This document shows positions 15,132-27,600 of a stretch of 64,000 nt of DNA, piece after piece. The stretch spans positions 1,488,001 to 1,552,000 of the forward strand of contig CM034113.1 of the NCBI GenBank assembly GCA_019914945.1, in the 5' to 3' direction. Made by a program: the position numbers and the translations under genes. Each line of letters begins with the position of its first letter. The stretch's first letter is position 1. The notes under the pieces were generated by a model. That model was not told where the DNA came from, ran no database searches, and saw only the letters and a list, made by a program, of their open reading frames with translations. Origin of the DNA: Typha latifolia (Eukaryota; Streptophyta; Magnoliopsida; Poales; Typhaceae).

Positions 15132-16312
15132 TCAGGGGCACTTGGGTTTGCCTTCCTTTGTCTTCCAATTGTTGTAGCATGGGCACTCCTCTTTGTTGCC
15201 ATAGGTGCCAGAGGGGACACAGAGGCACTTTTCGCAGCACTTGATGCAGAAGAACATGCATGGTTTCTTGTGGGACGTCGCGGAGCATCTGTATGCACAC
15301 TTCGTCGGACATTCTACAGAAACAGGGAGTGGATGTTATCTTAATCAAACTCTTGTTCGTCGGTAAAATTCAAGTACATGTGGTTTGATGTTGTGAGAGC
15401 CAATGCCGCTAATGAACTACTTTTTTCTTGTTGATAGGTTAACTGATCCATTACCAAATCAAAGGGATATGATACCTTCTCGAGGAACTGAGCCTTCGCC
15501 GCCCGTCTGTAATTTTAATGGTGAAATCCTTTAGATTTGAGAATTCATACACAGATACTACTCGCATGAGCTACATTTGAGAACAAGTATAAAACTTACT
15601 GGTTGATAAGCCACAGCATTCACGCCGCAAGTTATCTCAGCCTGAAAAGATGCATAAATAGATCAGATGGTGCAATGAACCTAATCGTCAGGAATTAAAT
15701 ATTTAGATGGGTGATTTTGATGTTCTTCCCATGGAAATCAAGCAGAAACTAGAGGAGTTGTAAAATAGATTATACTCTTATTCACAAAGTATTGCAGAAT
15801 TTACTCAAAGCAAACAGACCATGAGACTTTGAAAAAAAAAATTAGGATAGCATGGAGAAGTAAGGAAGAGGAATTTTCTCCTAAAAATTCTATATCAGAA
15901 GAGAAAATTCTTAAAATTACATAGATATATTAGATTTATATAGATCTATAATTCCATTAGAAGAGAAAATTGTACAGGTTCATTAATATTTAAAAAAAAT
16001 TGAATAGATTTATTAGAAGAGAAAACTCTTATAAAAACACTGATATTCTTAAAATAGAGAATCGATCATTCTTCCCCATCAAAACGTAGTGTTAGGCCCA
16101 TTTGGTTTCATATATCTTAAGAAACTATTTCTACAACTCCAAATGGGAAACCAACATGAGCAAAAACCTCAAATGCATAAAATGTAATGTCTACAAATAC
16201 ATAAAACCAAACAGTTGTATATATATATATATATATATATAGATAGATTTACCACAAAAGCAATGGCAAGGAGGAAGAGAAAGGCAGGAAGAGGACATGA
16301 AAGCCGAGCCAT
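15132..16312 (-). CDS. GASA/GAST1/snakin family secreted cysteine-rich peptide
   Basis: Gibberellin-regulated (GASA) peptides are secreted through the ER to the apoplast and act in growth, redox balance or defence. Four exons on the minus strand: 16253-16312, 15600-15641, 15476-15506, 15132-15313; total 315 nt, 104 residues, stop at 15132-15134. Exon 1 is a signal peptide (MARLSCPLPAFLFLLAIAFV). Exon 4 holds the complete GASA domain with twelve cysteines: CPTKCAYRC, a KKPCMFFCIKCCEKCLCVPS block, and the ending CPCYNNWKTKEGKPKCP. The two short middle exons (AEITCGVNAVAYQP, TGGEGSVPRE) form the variable linker and add one extra cysteine outside the domain. Exon 4 and exon 1 are very secure. The two linker exons rest on splice motifs and phase and could be modelled slightly differently. 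No frameshift seen. Confidence 0.9.
16219..16241. repeat. (AT)n microsatellite in GASA intron 1
   Basis: AT dinucleotide run of about 23 bp, just inside the donor side of the first intron of the GASA gene. Confidence 0.9.
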
Positions 16313-19020
16313 CTTCTTCCTCCACTCTCACTTTTTCTTTTCTTTTCTTATGTCTATCGATGGCACGTCAATTGCATGGAAGGCATCTCTTAATATGCAC
16401 AAAAAGTTCCAGGTGCCAACCTTTAGATGGTATGTACGTATTAGTTTCCTATTTGCAACCTAGCAGATCCATTTGATATCTACACAGAAATTTGAATCTA
16501 ATTTATTTATAATGAATCTTTCACCCTAATAAGTAGGAAACAAGGGGTCATATATTGGCATTAAATTAAGTAATAAGGATATAGCTCGAGGGTAAATTAG
16601 CCAACATGTGAATAAAAATTTGATAAATATTAGCAACCTTCTTTTGTCTTTATGACTTGCTTAGAATTTGCGTGGTTGTGCAACACAAAGGGAATGTTTT
16701 AATCACAAAAAATTGTAATAGAAAGTGTGTCTTATAAGCAGTGTGGATGCGGTACATAAAAAATTATCATATAATTTTATTTGTAAATAGTTTGTAGATG
16801 ACTTTAAATTTTAGATACATAACAATAGATGCAATGACATCTAATGTGACAATAATAAAAAGTGAAATATATGTTCTATTAACATCAATCTTCATAATCT
16901 CATAATAGTTATAATAGCATTATATAAAAAAAAATTCTATATATAAGTCTAAACTACATAAATGACTTAAATAAAAAAAATCTCTCTTACACTTTTAAAT
17001 TTTTTAATTTTTTTTTAAAATTTTCATACAAGTTATTAATTCAATTGGCGACTTTATGTTAGCAATTTCTAAACACACATAATTTTATATTTAAATTTTA
17101 AATGTTAAATATATAAAATAAATATTTCGAAAGCTAGATTGGCACCCAAAAAAAAAAACTCTCTTCTCTTTCTGCATTTATTCCTTGTTCGAGTTCAAAA
17201 TAAAATGCTAGCATAACTATATATATAAAAGGACCATGTTATTCGTACTTCAATTTGATAGTACATGGCCACATCTCATTGGTCCTACGTAACGCTGTGA
17301 TGCAAGCATGATTAGATGTTAGAGAATTTTTGAACTCATTCGTACAAATGCATCAAATGCTAAAAAGAACACCAGTACCATTAATTAATTAATTAATTAA
17401 TCCTTACATTAATTAGAGTTCAGATACCATCCAAATCTTATATACAAAAGCGATCCATATCTTATCTAAAAGCGTGTAGAATAATGTACATGAATGGTTA
17501 TAATTAATTGAAGCTACTTCGTCTTCTTTCATTGCTTCTCCAACCAAATATATGTAGTAGTTTTTTTTTTTTATACACAGAGATCTCCAAAGTTTTTGAC
17601 TTTTGAGTATATGAATGCCCTTCAAAATAAGACTGTAAACGCTCTTATGTACACCGGAATAAGAGTGTTTATATATGTACTTAGGTTTGACTTTTGATGA
17701 ATATTTTATGTAAATATGCAATTATTAAGTTAAAAAATGTATACATGTAATTTTGACTGTTTATAACTTTATTAATAAGTATCTTTGAAGATTAATTACA
17801 TCTACACCCCCTGAACTATACCTGGTTTTCATGGGACTCCTGAAACTTATTTAGGTTATAATATTCTCCCTAAACTTTAGATCTAAGTGAAAAGTCAAAC
17901 AGTAGTGATAGAATACACCTAATGACAAATATACCCCTAATTAATATATCACAATATTATTAGTATCTAAATAAAAATAAATTAAATTAGAAAATAACTT
18001 ATTCTTTTCTCTCTTTCGTCTCCACTCGTCCTCTACCTTCATAGGCATCGAGTGACACGTGAGCGGGAGGGCGATGGCAGTAGCGGTGGCGCCTGAGTAG
18101 GAGGGCGACAACAATGAGCTCGCCAAAGCCTCCCCGTCTCACGTGGTGCAGCAGCAAGCATGCCTGTGGTGGAGACTTATCAGTGCCCTCACTAGGGGAG
18201 AGAGAATAGAAGGGAGGGAAGTATGAAGACGAGGGTAGTGACGATGAATGCGAGGGACAGAGACGATTGAATATAATAATAAGAAAATTTAAATTTTTAT
18301 TAGAATATCCTTTTCATATAAAGATTACGAGGGCATTGAGGTTATTTGGGATTACATCTGATATAACTACCACGTAAGTTGACTCACCTAAATTTCATGA
18401 TGGTACTACACTAATGAAAGTGTGACAATGAATTTTTTTCAAAATTTAGGAGTCCCTGTGAAATTTTCACTGGGTGTGTGTTTAAATTTGATTAATTAAA
18501 TATGATTGAAAAAGTACCGGCTCTCGTGAAATTTAAATATAATTACAAAAGATAAGATGATTCAAAATGAAACTATAAAAAGGTGATGTGAATTTAAATC
18601 TAATAACAAAAATAAAAAATATAATTTCTCGTAAAATATATCAAATTTTGCGCATTTATTTTCATTTTCTGCAGTTATTATTGCTCGCATCAAAGTTAAA
18701 AATCAGACGGCCCATATCACGAGTTGAATTCATTGTACGGCAGTGATGATTCGTTAAAATCTGGTCTTCTGCATGCCCCTCTGCCTCTCACACCCTGCAA
18801 GTACACACTCGCGCCCAGCGAGAACGACGGTGATAACATCCGTATTCTTGTTTCCACCACCTCACGTTGTCGACGTCAAAATTCCTCATGTAAACCCAGA
18901 CAAGATCTGATACTCGCACCCCGTTTATTACGAAATACACACCCTCATATACATGATGAACCGAATTCCCGACGCAAAAAGGAATAAGAAGAGAGATTAG
19001 TGAAGAAAGGACTCAAATAA
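16313..19020. other. Divergent upstream region between the GASA gene and the unidentified gene
   Basis: AT-rich DNA of 2.7 kb with no coding frame that I can support. It contains an (ATTA)n run near 17382-17402 and the TIR element at 17792-18498. The segment 18720-19020 is less AT-rich and holds several ACG-type words (for example cctcacgttgtcgacgtc). It probably belongs to the promoter of the transcript starting after 19021. Confidence 0.55.
17792..18498. mobile_element. Non-autonomous TIR element, copy 2
   Basis: Left arm ttaattacatctacacccc with the later block catgggactcctgaaac; the right arm, read on the opposite strand, runs from ttaatcaaatttaaacac through ttcacagggactcctaaat. The arms are therefore long, imperfect inverted repeats. 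The subterminal block gattacatctgatataact and the right arm match the copy at 10563-10996. The middle is a GC-rich segment of about 250 bp, which may be captured host sequence. No transposase is present. Confidence 0.5.
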
Positions 19021-19029
19021 TATATAAAC
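19021..19029 (+). promoter_or_regulatory. Candidate TATA box of the unidentified gene
   Basis: tatataaac matches a plant TATA box and stands ahead of a CT-rich leader. It would set transcription near 19050-19060, about 490 bp before the first inferred splice donor at 19548. Evidence is motif and position only. Confidence 0.4.
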
Positions 19030-19054
19030 CCAATATTACTCGCTGACACTGTGA

Positions 19055-19547
19055 GAAAGCTGAGAGAGAGAGAGAAGTACGCGCAGTGGGCATCCCTCGC
19101 GGTTCTATGGACCGACAATGTTACAAGGGGAGAGGGCATATCCGTACTATATGGACCTTTCCATCTTACTGACGCGTTTCGAATCCTGATACGCCAAATA
19201 TTCGTGGGTCCCAGCGGATTTGGTTCTACTCCCCTGCGGTAAGTTGAAGTTAATATATTCCTCCTAAATTAGATCTCTCTTACTTTATGAATTATGGCCG
19301 AGAAATAGAGCTGGGTGGAGCGGTAATCATAACTCAGTAGGTGTTACCGCTGCGTGCCTTTCCTTTTTCAAGTCAAGACGAGGTGGAGAGGAGTAGAACC
19401 TCGCCCTTCTCTCTCCCTCCCTCCCTCTTCCTCCCTCTTCCTCCTCCTATCTCGATCGTTGTGTTGAATGCTCCCTTCTCTAATCTCTCTCTCTCTCCGA
19501 TTTCTAGGGTTTGATCGTCGGCGAAAAGATCGGGAAGGATTAAGAAG
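19055..19547 (+). other. Inferred 5' UTR exon of the unidentified gene
   Basis: The stretch has the look of a plant leader: long CT-rich runs at about 19395-19500 and the common leader word tctagggttt at 19503-19512. It ends at a good donor (aagaag|gtagat). An intron of about 350 bp would then run to the acceptor gggggcag at 19899. The 5' limit is a guess from the TATA box. Confidence 0.45.
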
Positions 19548-19899
19548 GTAGATCCGATTCTTGTTGATTAAATCTATCGCGTTTTCCGCTTTCTTTAGGG
19601 TTTGAAGCATGATCGCCTATTCGTTTTTTTGTTCATTAAATTGCTTATTTCTATTTCTTTGTTCGTTTGGGTCTGTGCTGTCTTATGTGTTCATACTTTG
19701 ATCCATCGAGGAGAAAATAACTTTTGTTGGTAAAATTTTTCGTCATATTCATATCGGTTTACTTACAGATCTGTGGTTCTTTTTTAAAGCAAGTATTTTG
19801 CTGCTATATTGTGGCATAATGACATGATTGACCGTTGTTCTATTTTGATACAGCTTTTTTAAGTTTGCTTGCTTTGGTTTCGTGTTTTCTTGGGGGCAG

Positions 19900-20133
19900 A
19901 TGATGAGTTTTTTGGGTTGCGATTAGATGGGGAGTGATTGTGTTGACAACGAGAGAGAGCACGCCGGTCCCCGGTCATGCCGACAGAAGCTATGGCTGTG
20001 TACTGGCGTGCTCTTTCTCGTTGTCATCCTGGTTTGCCTTGGAAGGTGTCACTTCTTTATCCAAATCCATCTTATGACGAATCCATGCAGCAAGGATCGG
20101 AAGTGGATTTCTTGGAGTATCTGTTATCCATAA
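19900..20133 (+). other. Two upstream ORFs ahead of, and overlapping, the unidentified gene
   Basis: If the leader is spliced at 19899, the mRNA first meets an 8-codon ORF (19900-19926, MMSFLGCD). One base later comes a 68-codon ORF (19927-20133) starting MGSDCVDNE, with a strongly hydrophobic stretch LWLCTGVLFLVVILVCLG that resembles a membrane helix. The second ORF overlaps the start of the longer spliced frame in another phase. It could be a regulatory upstream ORF, or the true start could be reached by a different acceptor. A possible acceptor (ccgacag at 19979-19985) would make the ATG at 19992 the first one. Confidence 0.35.
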
Positions 20134-23100
20134 TGCATCAGGTATGCAGAATATTGTCATATCGCCCATTCTATGTTGTTTTATGTTGATTTCTTGTTTA
20201 CTTGCTAGCAAGTAATTGATTTCATGTCTAATCTAAGTGCAATATGGAGGATTTTATTTTTAAACATATTGCTTCTTGCCTTACCTCTTTCGAAATAGGC
20301 TCATGTGCTTCTTCACTTTGTATGTGTAAGTTCTTCATAGGAAGGAAAGAAAGATGGTGGGCAATTGTTACATGCATCATGTTAGCTGTCTCCATATTTT
20401 TGGTGGTCAAGGTTCTCTAATTCATTTTAACCTTTGATTGGGTCCTTTCTTTTGTGGATTGTGATTGCATAAGATAAAAAAGGGTATAATACTATTAATG
20501 ATTACATTTATCACTGTTGGCAAAAGAAAAGATGTGTCCGTATGGATGTGGCAATCTTTGATTTTGATCAATTCAAGCTAATAGTTGGACGGTGAAGAAA
20601 TATAGGATATGCAGTTTTTGGAAGAAGTAGATCTAAGGCTGATTGTACTGACGAAATTTTAGTAAATCAAGACATCATGATGGTAAAAGAAGTAGCCATG
20701 CTCGGTAGACATACCTAAGTGATTCTATGTTTCAACGAGAAAGAGAGATGAAGATATTGCACTAAGTATTTCCTTTATTGTTGATTTTATGTCTCTTAAA
20801 TTGAAACTAAAATTTTCTAAGATTGCTATAAGGTTAGCTATACTTTATGGATCAGAATTCTGAAAAACTAGGAACAACATATGCAAAAGTTGGGTGGAGC
20901 CATGACGAGGAGATTGAGATGCATAGATGCAAAAGTAAATTTTGGATCTTTTAGCCTACATTAGGATCTTTTAGCCATCAATTGTAAATTTTGGTTTCAA
21001 ATCAAACTATATGGAGTTAATCTAACCTACTCTTACACTTGTTTTGACCTAATTTAATTTTTTTGACATACTAATTTCGTATTCTTTTCAATTTGGGGTA
21101 AAGTTTAGGGAAAACCTAATTTCCATCTAATTCCTATAGGGTAAAGTTTAGGGAAAACCTAATTTCCATCTAATTCCTATATTTTGAAGAGCATTTTCAT
21201 ACATGTAGCACCAGAATGTCAAATTTATGTAGAAAGACTTTTAATAGATGGCATAGCTTCATTTTGCTACGTGTAGGATGATTAACCTTGAATTTGGTTT
21301 ATGAACCAAAGAAAATAAGGAGAGATTTGGAAAACATACCTTTTGATGTGATTTGAAGTTCCAAACTTGGATCAATCTTTCCTTTCCTAGATTTATTTTT
21401 TATTCTCTTCTTCTTCTCCCTCTCCTTTTCAGTTAGGGGAAATATCACACCATCAAAGATATGGGGTCTCTTTGAGTGTGAGGTATCATGCAGCACAAAG
21501 ATCATCTCCTTCGCCTGCGTGCATTTACGAAGTGCTTTTGTACCCTACATGAATCAAATGATACCGCTTGACAAGAGAGTGGCACACCTTGGCATGGAGC
21601 AGTACATGGAATTCCTTCAGCACCCCTTGTGCCCCATGTCAGCACCCCACCGACACGACCATCCTTTTGTAAAGGTATCATGGTTACATCCAATCTATGT
21701 TACTAAATATAGGTTTGCGAACATTATGTTACTACAAAGAGTGATTATGTGCCTCTACAGGTGGCATGCCATGGCATGATGGACCATGAATGAACCTAAC
21801 TAAACACTAGTCTCATCTTGGCACTCACTATAGCCATTTATTAGAATTGCAAAGACTTACTGGGTGTCGAGTGCCGAAGGATCTAAGGTTTCCAGTTTTG
21901 GCCGAACTCGAGTGGGATCCACTGAAACAGATCGTTATCAGCCTGCCAAAATCAGCCGGCTGGCTGGTTTTGACTAGGGTATCGGTTGTCTCAGCTGATA
22001 CCCAATCTCGCTTGAAACAGGCAGGAACATGTAAGATCAGACCTGAGGGAACCATCCCTCTCTCTCTCCTCTCTCTTTCTCTCTTTTTTCTTTCTTTCTC
22101 TCTTTCTCTCTCACCTCTTCCAACGACGACCTTGACCTCCGGTGACGTTCTCCGACCAAGATCCAACGACCTCGACTTCGGTGAATTTTTTTAATGTCTT
22201 TTTCAGTTTTTAAATTCAACTCTCATTCCCTCTCCTTTTTCCTCTCTTCCTCTTCCTACTGTGGTGAAGCAAAGCAGTAGGTGCTTTCTGTCATTTTATC
22301 TAAATTTTTCTGCATTTTTAGATAACATTAGAATTTTACATAATTAAAAAATAGTCCGATCTGATACGAGCGGTTGATAAAGCCGATACGATTGATGCAT
22401 ATCATTTTTCTGAATGGCCAATACTGATCCCGATCCCAATCCCGATACTGGAAACCTTAGAAGGATCAATGATATCTTCAACTCATAATTTATTCCCCTT
22501 GATTTATTGCTTAGAGAGTCCTTGGTATTTAGTTAAATTTTATTTATGATTGAGTTCTGTCAAGATATCCTTTTGTTGGTGATGATTGATTTGATCAAGT
22601 TCTGCAATGGGTTGATGAAGGACAATAAAATTTGTTTCATCTTTTATCACCATCTCGCTAATTTTTGTTCTGCACTTCTTTTACTTATTTTATAGGAAGG
22701 TTGGTGTAATTTGCGTTGCATAAAGTGTCAAATAATTGTTCTGCATTGAGACATCACACAAGATGTGAATTAGAGGTCTACTAAGTGGCTTCCATGTGCC
22801 ATTGGTGAGCCTTGACTGCTGATATTTTGTTATGCTTGAACAAGCTCAGAAAATGCAAGTAGATATAGAAGAGGCATCATGTGCCGGTTTACCAATTTTA
22901 TAACATTGATTATTGGAGAATGTAAATTTGAAAGCCAATCTGGTAATACTGACACAAGAATCTTAGTGAAGGGAGCTTATATCATGCTGTGTGGAGAATA
23001 AGGTATTACTTTCTATTTGTCACAAGAAAATGTAGGGTTATTTCTGAACCTCTAATTCATGTGCGTTCTTCAAGTTAGTAAAACTGATACAAGCAATTAG

Positions 23101-24657
23101 CATGTTTTTTTACTTTAAATTGCTAGAAAGACAGTTGATAGATATTTTTTTTATGAAGATTATGTATGTTGATCATAAAACCTGTACTTCGTAGATCCTT
23201 TGAAGGATCCTAGAGATGATTGTATTCACTGTTGTCTATCTGATATGTAATGTAGTAGTAGTCTCAGAAATGTAGTAGTCCACTCAACTTGATAAGTTTC
23301 TTCTGCAAATTTTGCGGAAGTTCTTTGATAGCTTTTGTGAAGTAGGAAGCATTTATTTCATTTCTTTGTGGATAATGTACTGTTGCCCCATATTTATAAC
23401 TACAAACCATCAATCAATATAATATCTAATGATCTGTGAGCCCAGGAGAGCTAATTCAACTCGAAGTACTAAAATATTAGGCAAATTACAATGGGTAATT
23501 TGCAATAAAAACACATCATTTTTGTTTTTAGAGGACAGGTTCAAGTTTAGTTTCTTTTGCATGGAAGCCTTTTTTCACTTCTTTCTTCCCAGATAGTCTC
23601 AGCCCATTTGGAAAAAAAAATTAGGGAGAGTTATACTATGCATTTCTTAGTTGCATTAAATATTCCTTATAATTGATTGGACATGCGTGTACTCTATGTA
23701 ATTAAAAATAAATTATATTCTCTTATGGAACTAAAAGAGATAACATAATAGGTACAATAACTACAAACAAAAAGAGAGAAGCACCATAATACACGAAACA
23801 ATCTGGAACAAGAAGATATAACTATGGAACTAAAAGAAAGAAACAATGTAATACTTGAAAGAATTGTGAAATACCTTCTATTAATAATTAGTATTAAATA
23901 CATTCTAATAAAAGTGAAATACCTTTTAACAATAGTGGAATATCTTCTTTTTGGATGAATTATATAGCGTGATCCGTTAAAAAATAGAAGGTGAAGTCAT
24001 CTTTTAATGAGTATCTATAAGATATATTCTGCAACTAAATCGGTATCATACGTGAATGTGGATAGCATAATCTATGAAAAATTATGTAATATGTTGCAAA
24101 TAAGATCAAGTCATGTTCTAGTGAATGTTTATCTGATCTATTTTACATTTAAATTATATAATACATGAATGTAGATAGCATGATCCATAAAAAAAATTAT
24201 ATCATATGTTTCATAGTATGAGTCTAGGCAACTGAGAGCATGATAATTTTTTTTAATTCAACTATGAAGCACCCACCTTCAAATATATGTGCCCCTCGTA
24301 AGGGTTTTACGTGATCTATTGGTCAATATTTCTATACAATATACATGATAACAACTCAACATTTTCATAAATAATACAAGCAAAAAACAAACTCAAATGC
24401 TACAAGCTATAACAAGTCACAAAATACATGTTCATACACCTCATCTAAACAAATGCCCGTGCAGGGCTACAATCTAACTTATTTTACAATAATAAAATAA
24501 ATAAATAAATTATAAAAAAAATCTTCGCCAGCTCCTTTACGGATTTGGGGCCATTTACTAATCTGAAAATATTTTCACCAAAAGATGTGAGCATAAAGCC
24601 CAACAAGTATATGTTTTTACGGTCTAAAAATAAGTGTAAAGAAATATGCCACATACT

Positions 24658-24690
<33 letters not shown>

Positions 24691-27600
24691 GTAGACATGG
24701 ATGGCCGTGCCGGTTGTGCCAGTGGCACACCTCCGTGCCGACCGGCACGCGTGCTGGTCATGTGCCAATGTAGAGACATTTTTTTTAATTATCAAATCAA
24801 CTTTACTCATTTTCTTAATAAACATGATATGGCATGTGGAACCTATTTTTTTTTAATTTTTTCTTATTTTCATCAATCATAATTAATTAATTTTTGTCAT
24901 TTGTCATTCTTTAATTTTCATAATCATCATTTAACAAACATGGAATGACAACTCATTTGTCATTTTTTAAAATTGGAATGGCAACTCAAGCCTAATTTTC
25001 GTTTGTCATTCTCTAATTGTAATATAAAGATAAAACATTGTAATGTAGGTTTTAAATTTTAATACATATGTTTAAACAAAAAATCAAAGATTGGCATACT
25101 AAAGACCTAAAAATATCTCTAAATATCCTAAATTTTTTATTAAAAATATTATATATGCGTGCCACTAGCACTGGGGCGTGCCGAGATGTGCCGCGCTTGG
25201 CACGTGCTGTGCCGACCGGCACGTGCCATGCCGATGGTGGCACCACACGGCACGTGCCACCAGCACGGCCATCGTTGTAATACGTGCAAGTGGTGAAGTG
25301 AATAACATTATCAATCATATGACATGCATATCAAATGTATCGTACTCAGAAATGCACCAATAATCCATGCATTATTTTGGAACAGTAAAATAAATATAAT
25401 TATGTTAACCAGTAAATAATATCTGCACATATATGATATGAATGCGATGAAATCATAAAATAAAGCATCACTTCAGTACTTCATTATTTTTATACTGTAG
25501 AGAATTTACTTGCTTAATATCGTTTCCTAGTTTACTAGTTTTAACTATGTTGTGGGACCATCCTCACACAATACTGAATTTGCCTCGATAATGAAAGTAA
25601 TAAAAAGTATAAGCACACTTGCCAGTAATTAATTAAATAATCCTATCGACAACCGTTATAGGTTTGGTAGGTTTATTTAGGAACTCTTATGCTTATTATA
25701 TCAAATAGAGTTGGTATATTAGTTATGACGATCGAACGCATTATTAAGAGTTATTAATATAATTATTATTATATTTATCGTTCCACTAATTACTAACAAT
25801 TTAAAATAAAATAGATAACATTTAATTAACTTTATTGAATACTAAAGGACTTTTATTATGATTATCAATATTCAATTAGAGAAAATTCCTCGTTACAAGC
25901 AAATTAGTAGTTATATTCTCATACTACTACCGAACAAAAGAACCTTGTTAGAAGGATGAGGATGTCGTGGGGAGTGTGCACAACTCGAGGTTGGCCAGTC
26001 AGGGTTGTTGGCAATAATGACACAACCCGTTTGTTAGAAAGATGAGGACGTCGTGGGGAGTACGCATAACTCGAGGTTGGCCAGTTAGGGTGGTTGGCAG
26101 CAATGACACGCCATGGAGGTTGCCAAAAACCACAATAGGCCATGAGGGCATAGAAGGGCGACTCCAAAAACTTCACCTTGCAAAGAGGAAAGTTTCCAGC
26201 CGGTCAAGGAAGGGAGACATTGACAGGAATGGCTGAAAAAAAGGCCCACAAGCTGGCGAGGAGGCTACATTATGTAGACTCAATTGAAGGGAGGAACAAC
26301 CCATCGAGACTACCACCAGTAAAGGGATGACAAGGGGATACTACCGGAGCTGGCGCTAGGAGGCACAAGGCTGCTGGCTGGCCGATCACCGACAGGACCG
26401 ACGATAAAGAAAACAAAGGGGGAAGACACTATAGGACTAATTAAACCAAAATTAACTTAATAAGCTGGAAGAAGACTCATTGATGAGTCGATCGACGACA
26501 TTGTCGTGCCTCGACAAAGCTTCGGCATGGTGAGAGGAAGAAGGGGGTATGATGGCGACTGCGAGAGAGAAAAGAGAGATGAAGAGAGGGAGGGGAAGAA
26601 GAGCAAAGTAGCGGACATGTCGGGCACATGCGTTTGCTTTAGATTTAGATTTTCTTGTTTTCTTTGCAGAATGTTTTAAATTGATTTGTGAAAATTATGA
26701 GACAAAATATTTTAGAGACAGTGATAAACAATTTAATATGTGAGAATCATGAGATAACCGTAGAAGATGCAACTGTAGAACTAAAAGAGAGGAACAACAT
26801 AATATGTGATATAACTATAGAACTAAAAGAGAAACAACACAATACGTAAAATAAATGCGGAATAAGAATATATAACTATGGAACTATAAAAGATATAGTG
26901 TAACAAGTGAAATAACTGTAGCATACCTTCTAATGACAATGTCGTATGTTCTAATAACTATGGAATACCTTCTAATTAATGTGAAATTCTTTCTAGTAGT
27001 CACATAATAGCTTCTACTTGGGCGGATTAGATAGTATGATCTATAAAAAAAATTGTAATACAATGCTAAAAGATAAAGTCATTGGCAGTTATGGATCATG
27101 CAATCTATATTTACATTCTTGATGTAAATGTGGAATAGATCAGATCAATATTCGTTAGAAGATGACTATTATTTTTTGTGCTGACATACTATAGATTTTC
27201 TTTATGGATCATGCTATCTACATACACATATCATGCTGATATAATTACAAATTAGTTCTATTAAATACTCACTAAAAGATGACTTTATCTTTTATGTATT
27301 GCATTACAATAATTTTTTTATAGATAATGATATCTAATCTGCCCAAATAGAAAGTATTGTGATATTGTTGGGAGGTATTTCACTTCTATTATAAAGTTTT
27401 CCATAGTTATTAGAAGTTTAGAACGTATTACATTGTTTGTTATTAGAAGGTATTCTTCTAGCCACTCAGTTATTGATGTTTCTTGGTTTTTTTTTTTTGT
27501 GATGGAAATTGATGTTTCTTGTTGTAGGCCACCAATTCGCACAGGCTAGAATAAAGGTGTAAGATATGCTTTTTTATTAGGAATATTCTGATATCTAATA

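Noticed and set aside
15061..15348. Minus-strand ORFs over the GASA exon in other frames
   Set aside because: They are shadows of the GASA frame, which has all twelve cysteines in order.
25947..26118. CRISPR-like or satellite array
   Set aside because: Only two diverged 86-bp copies with no spacers; a simple tandem duplication in a plant genome.
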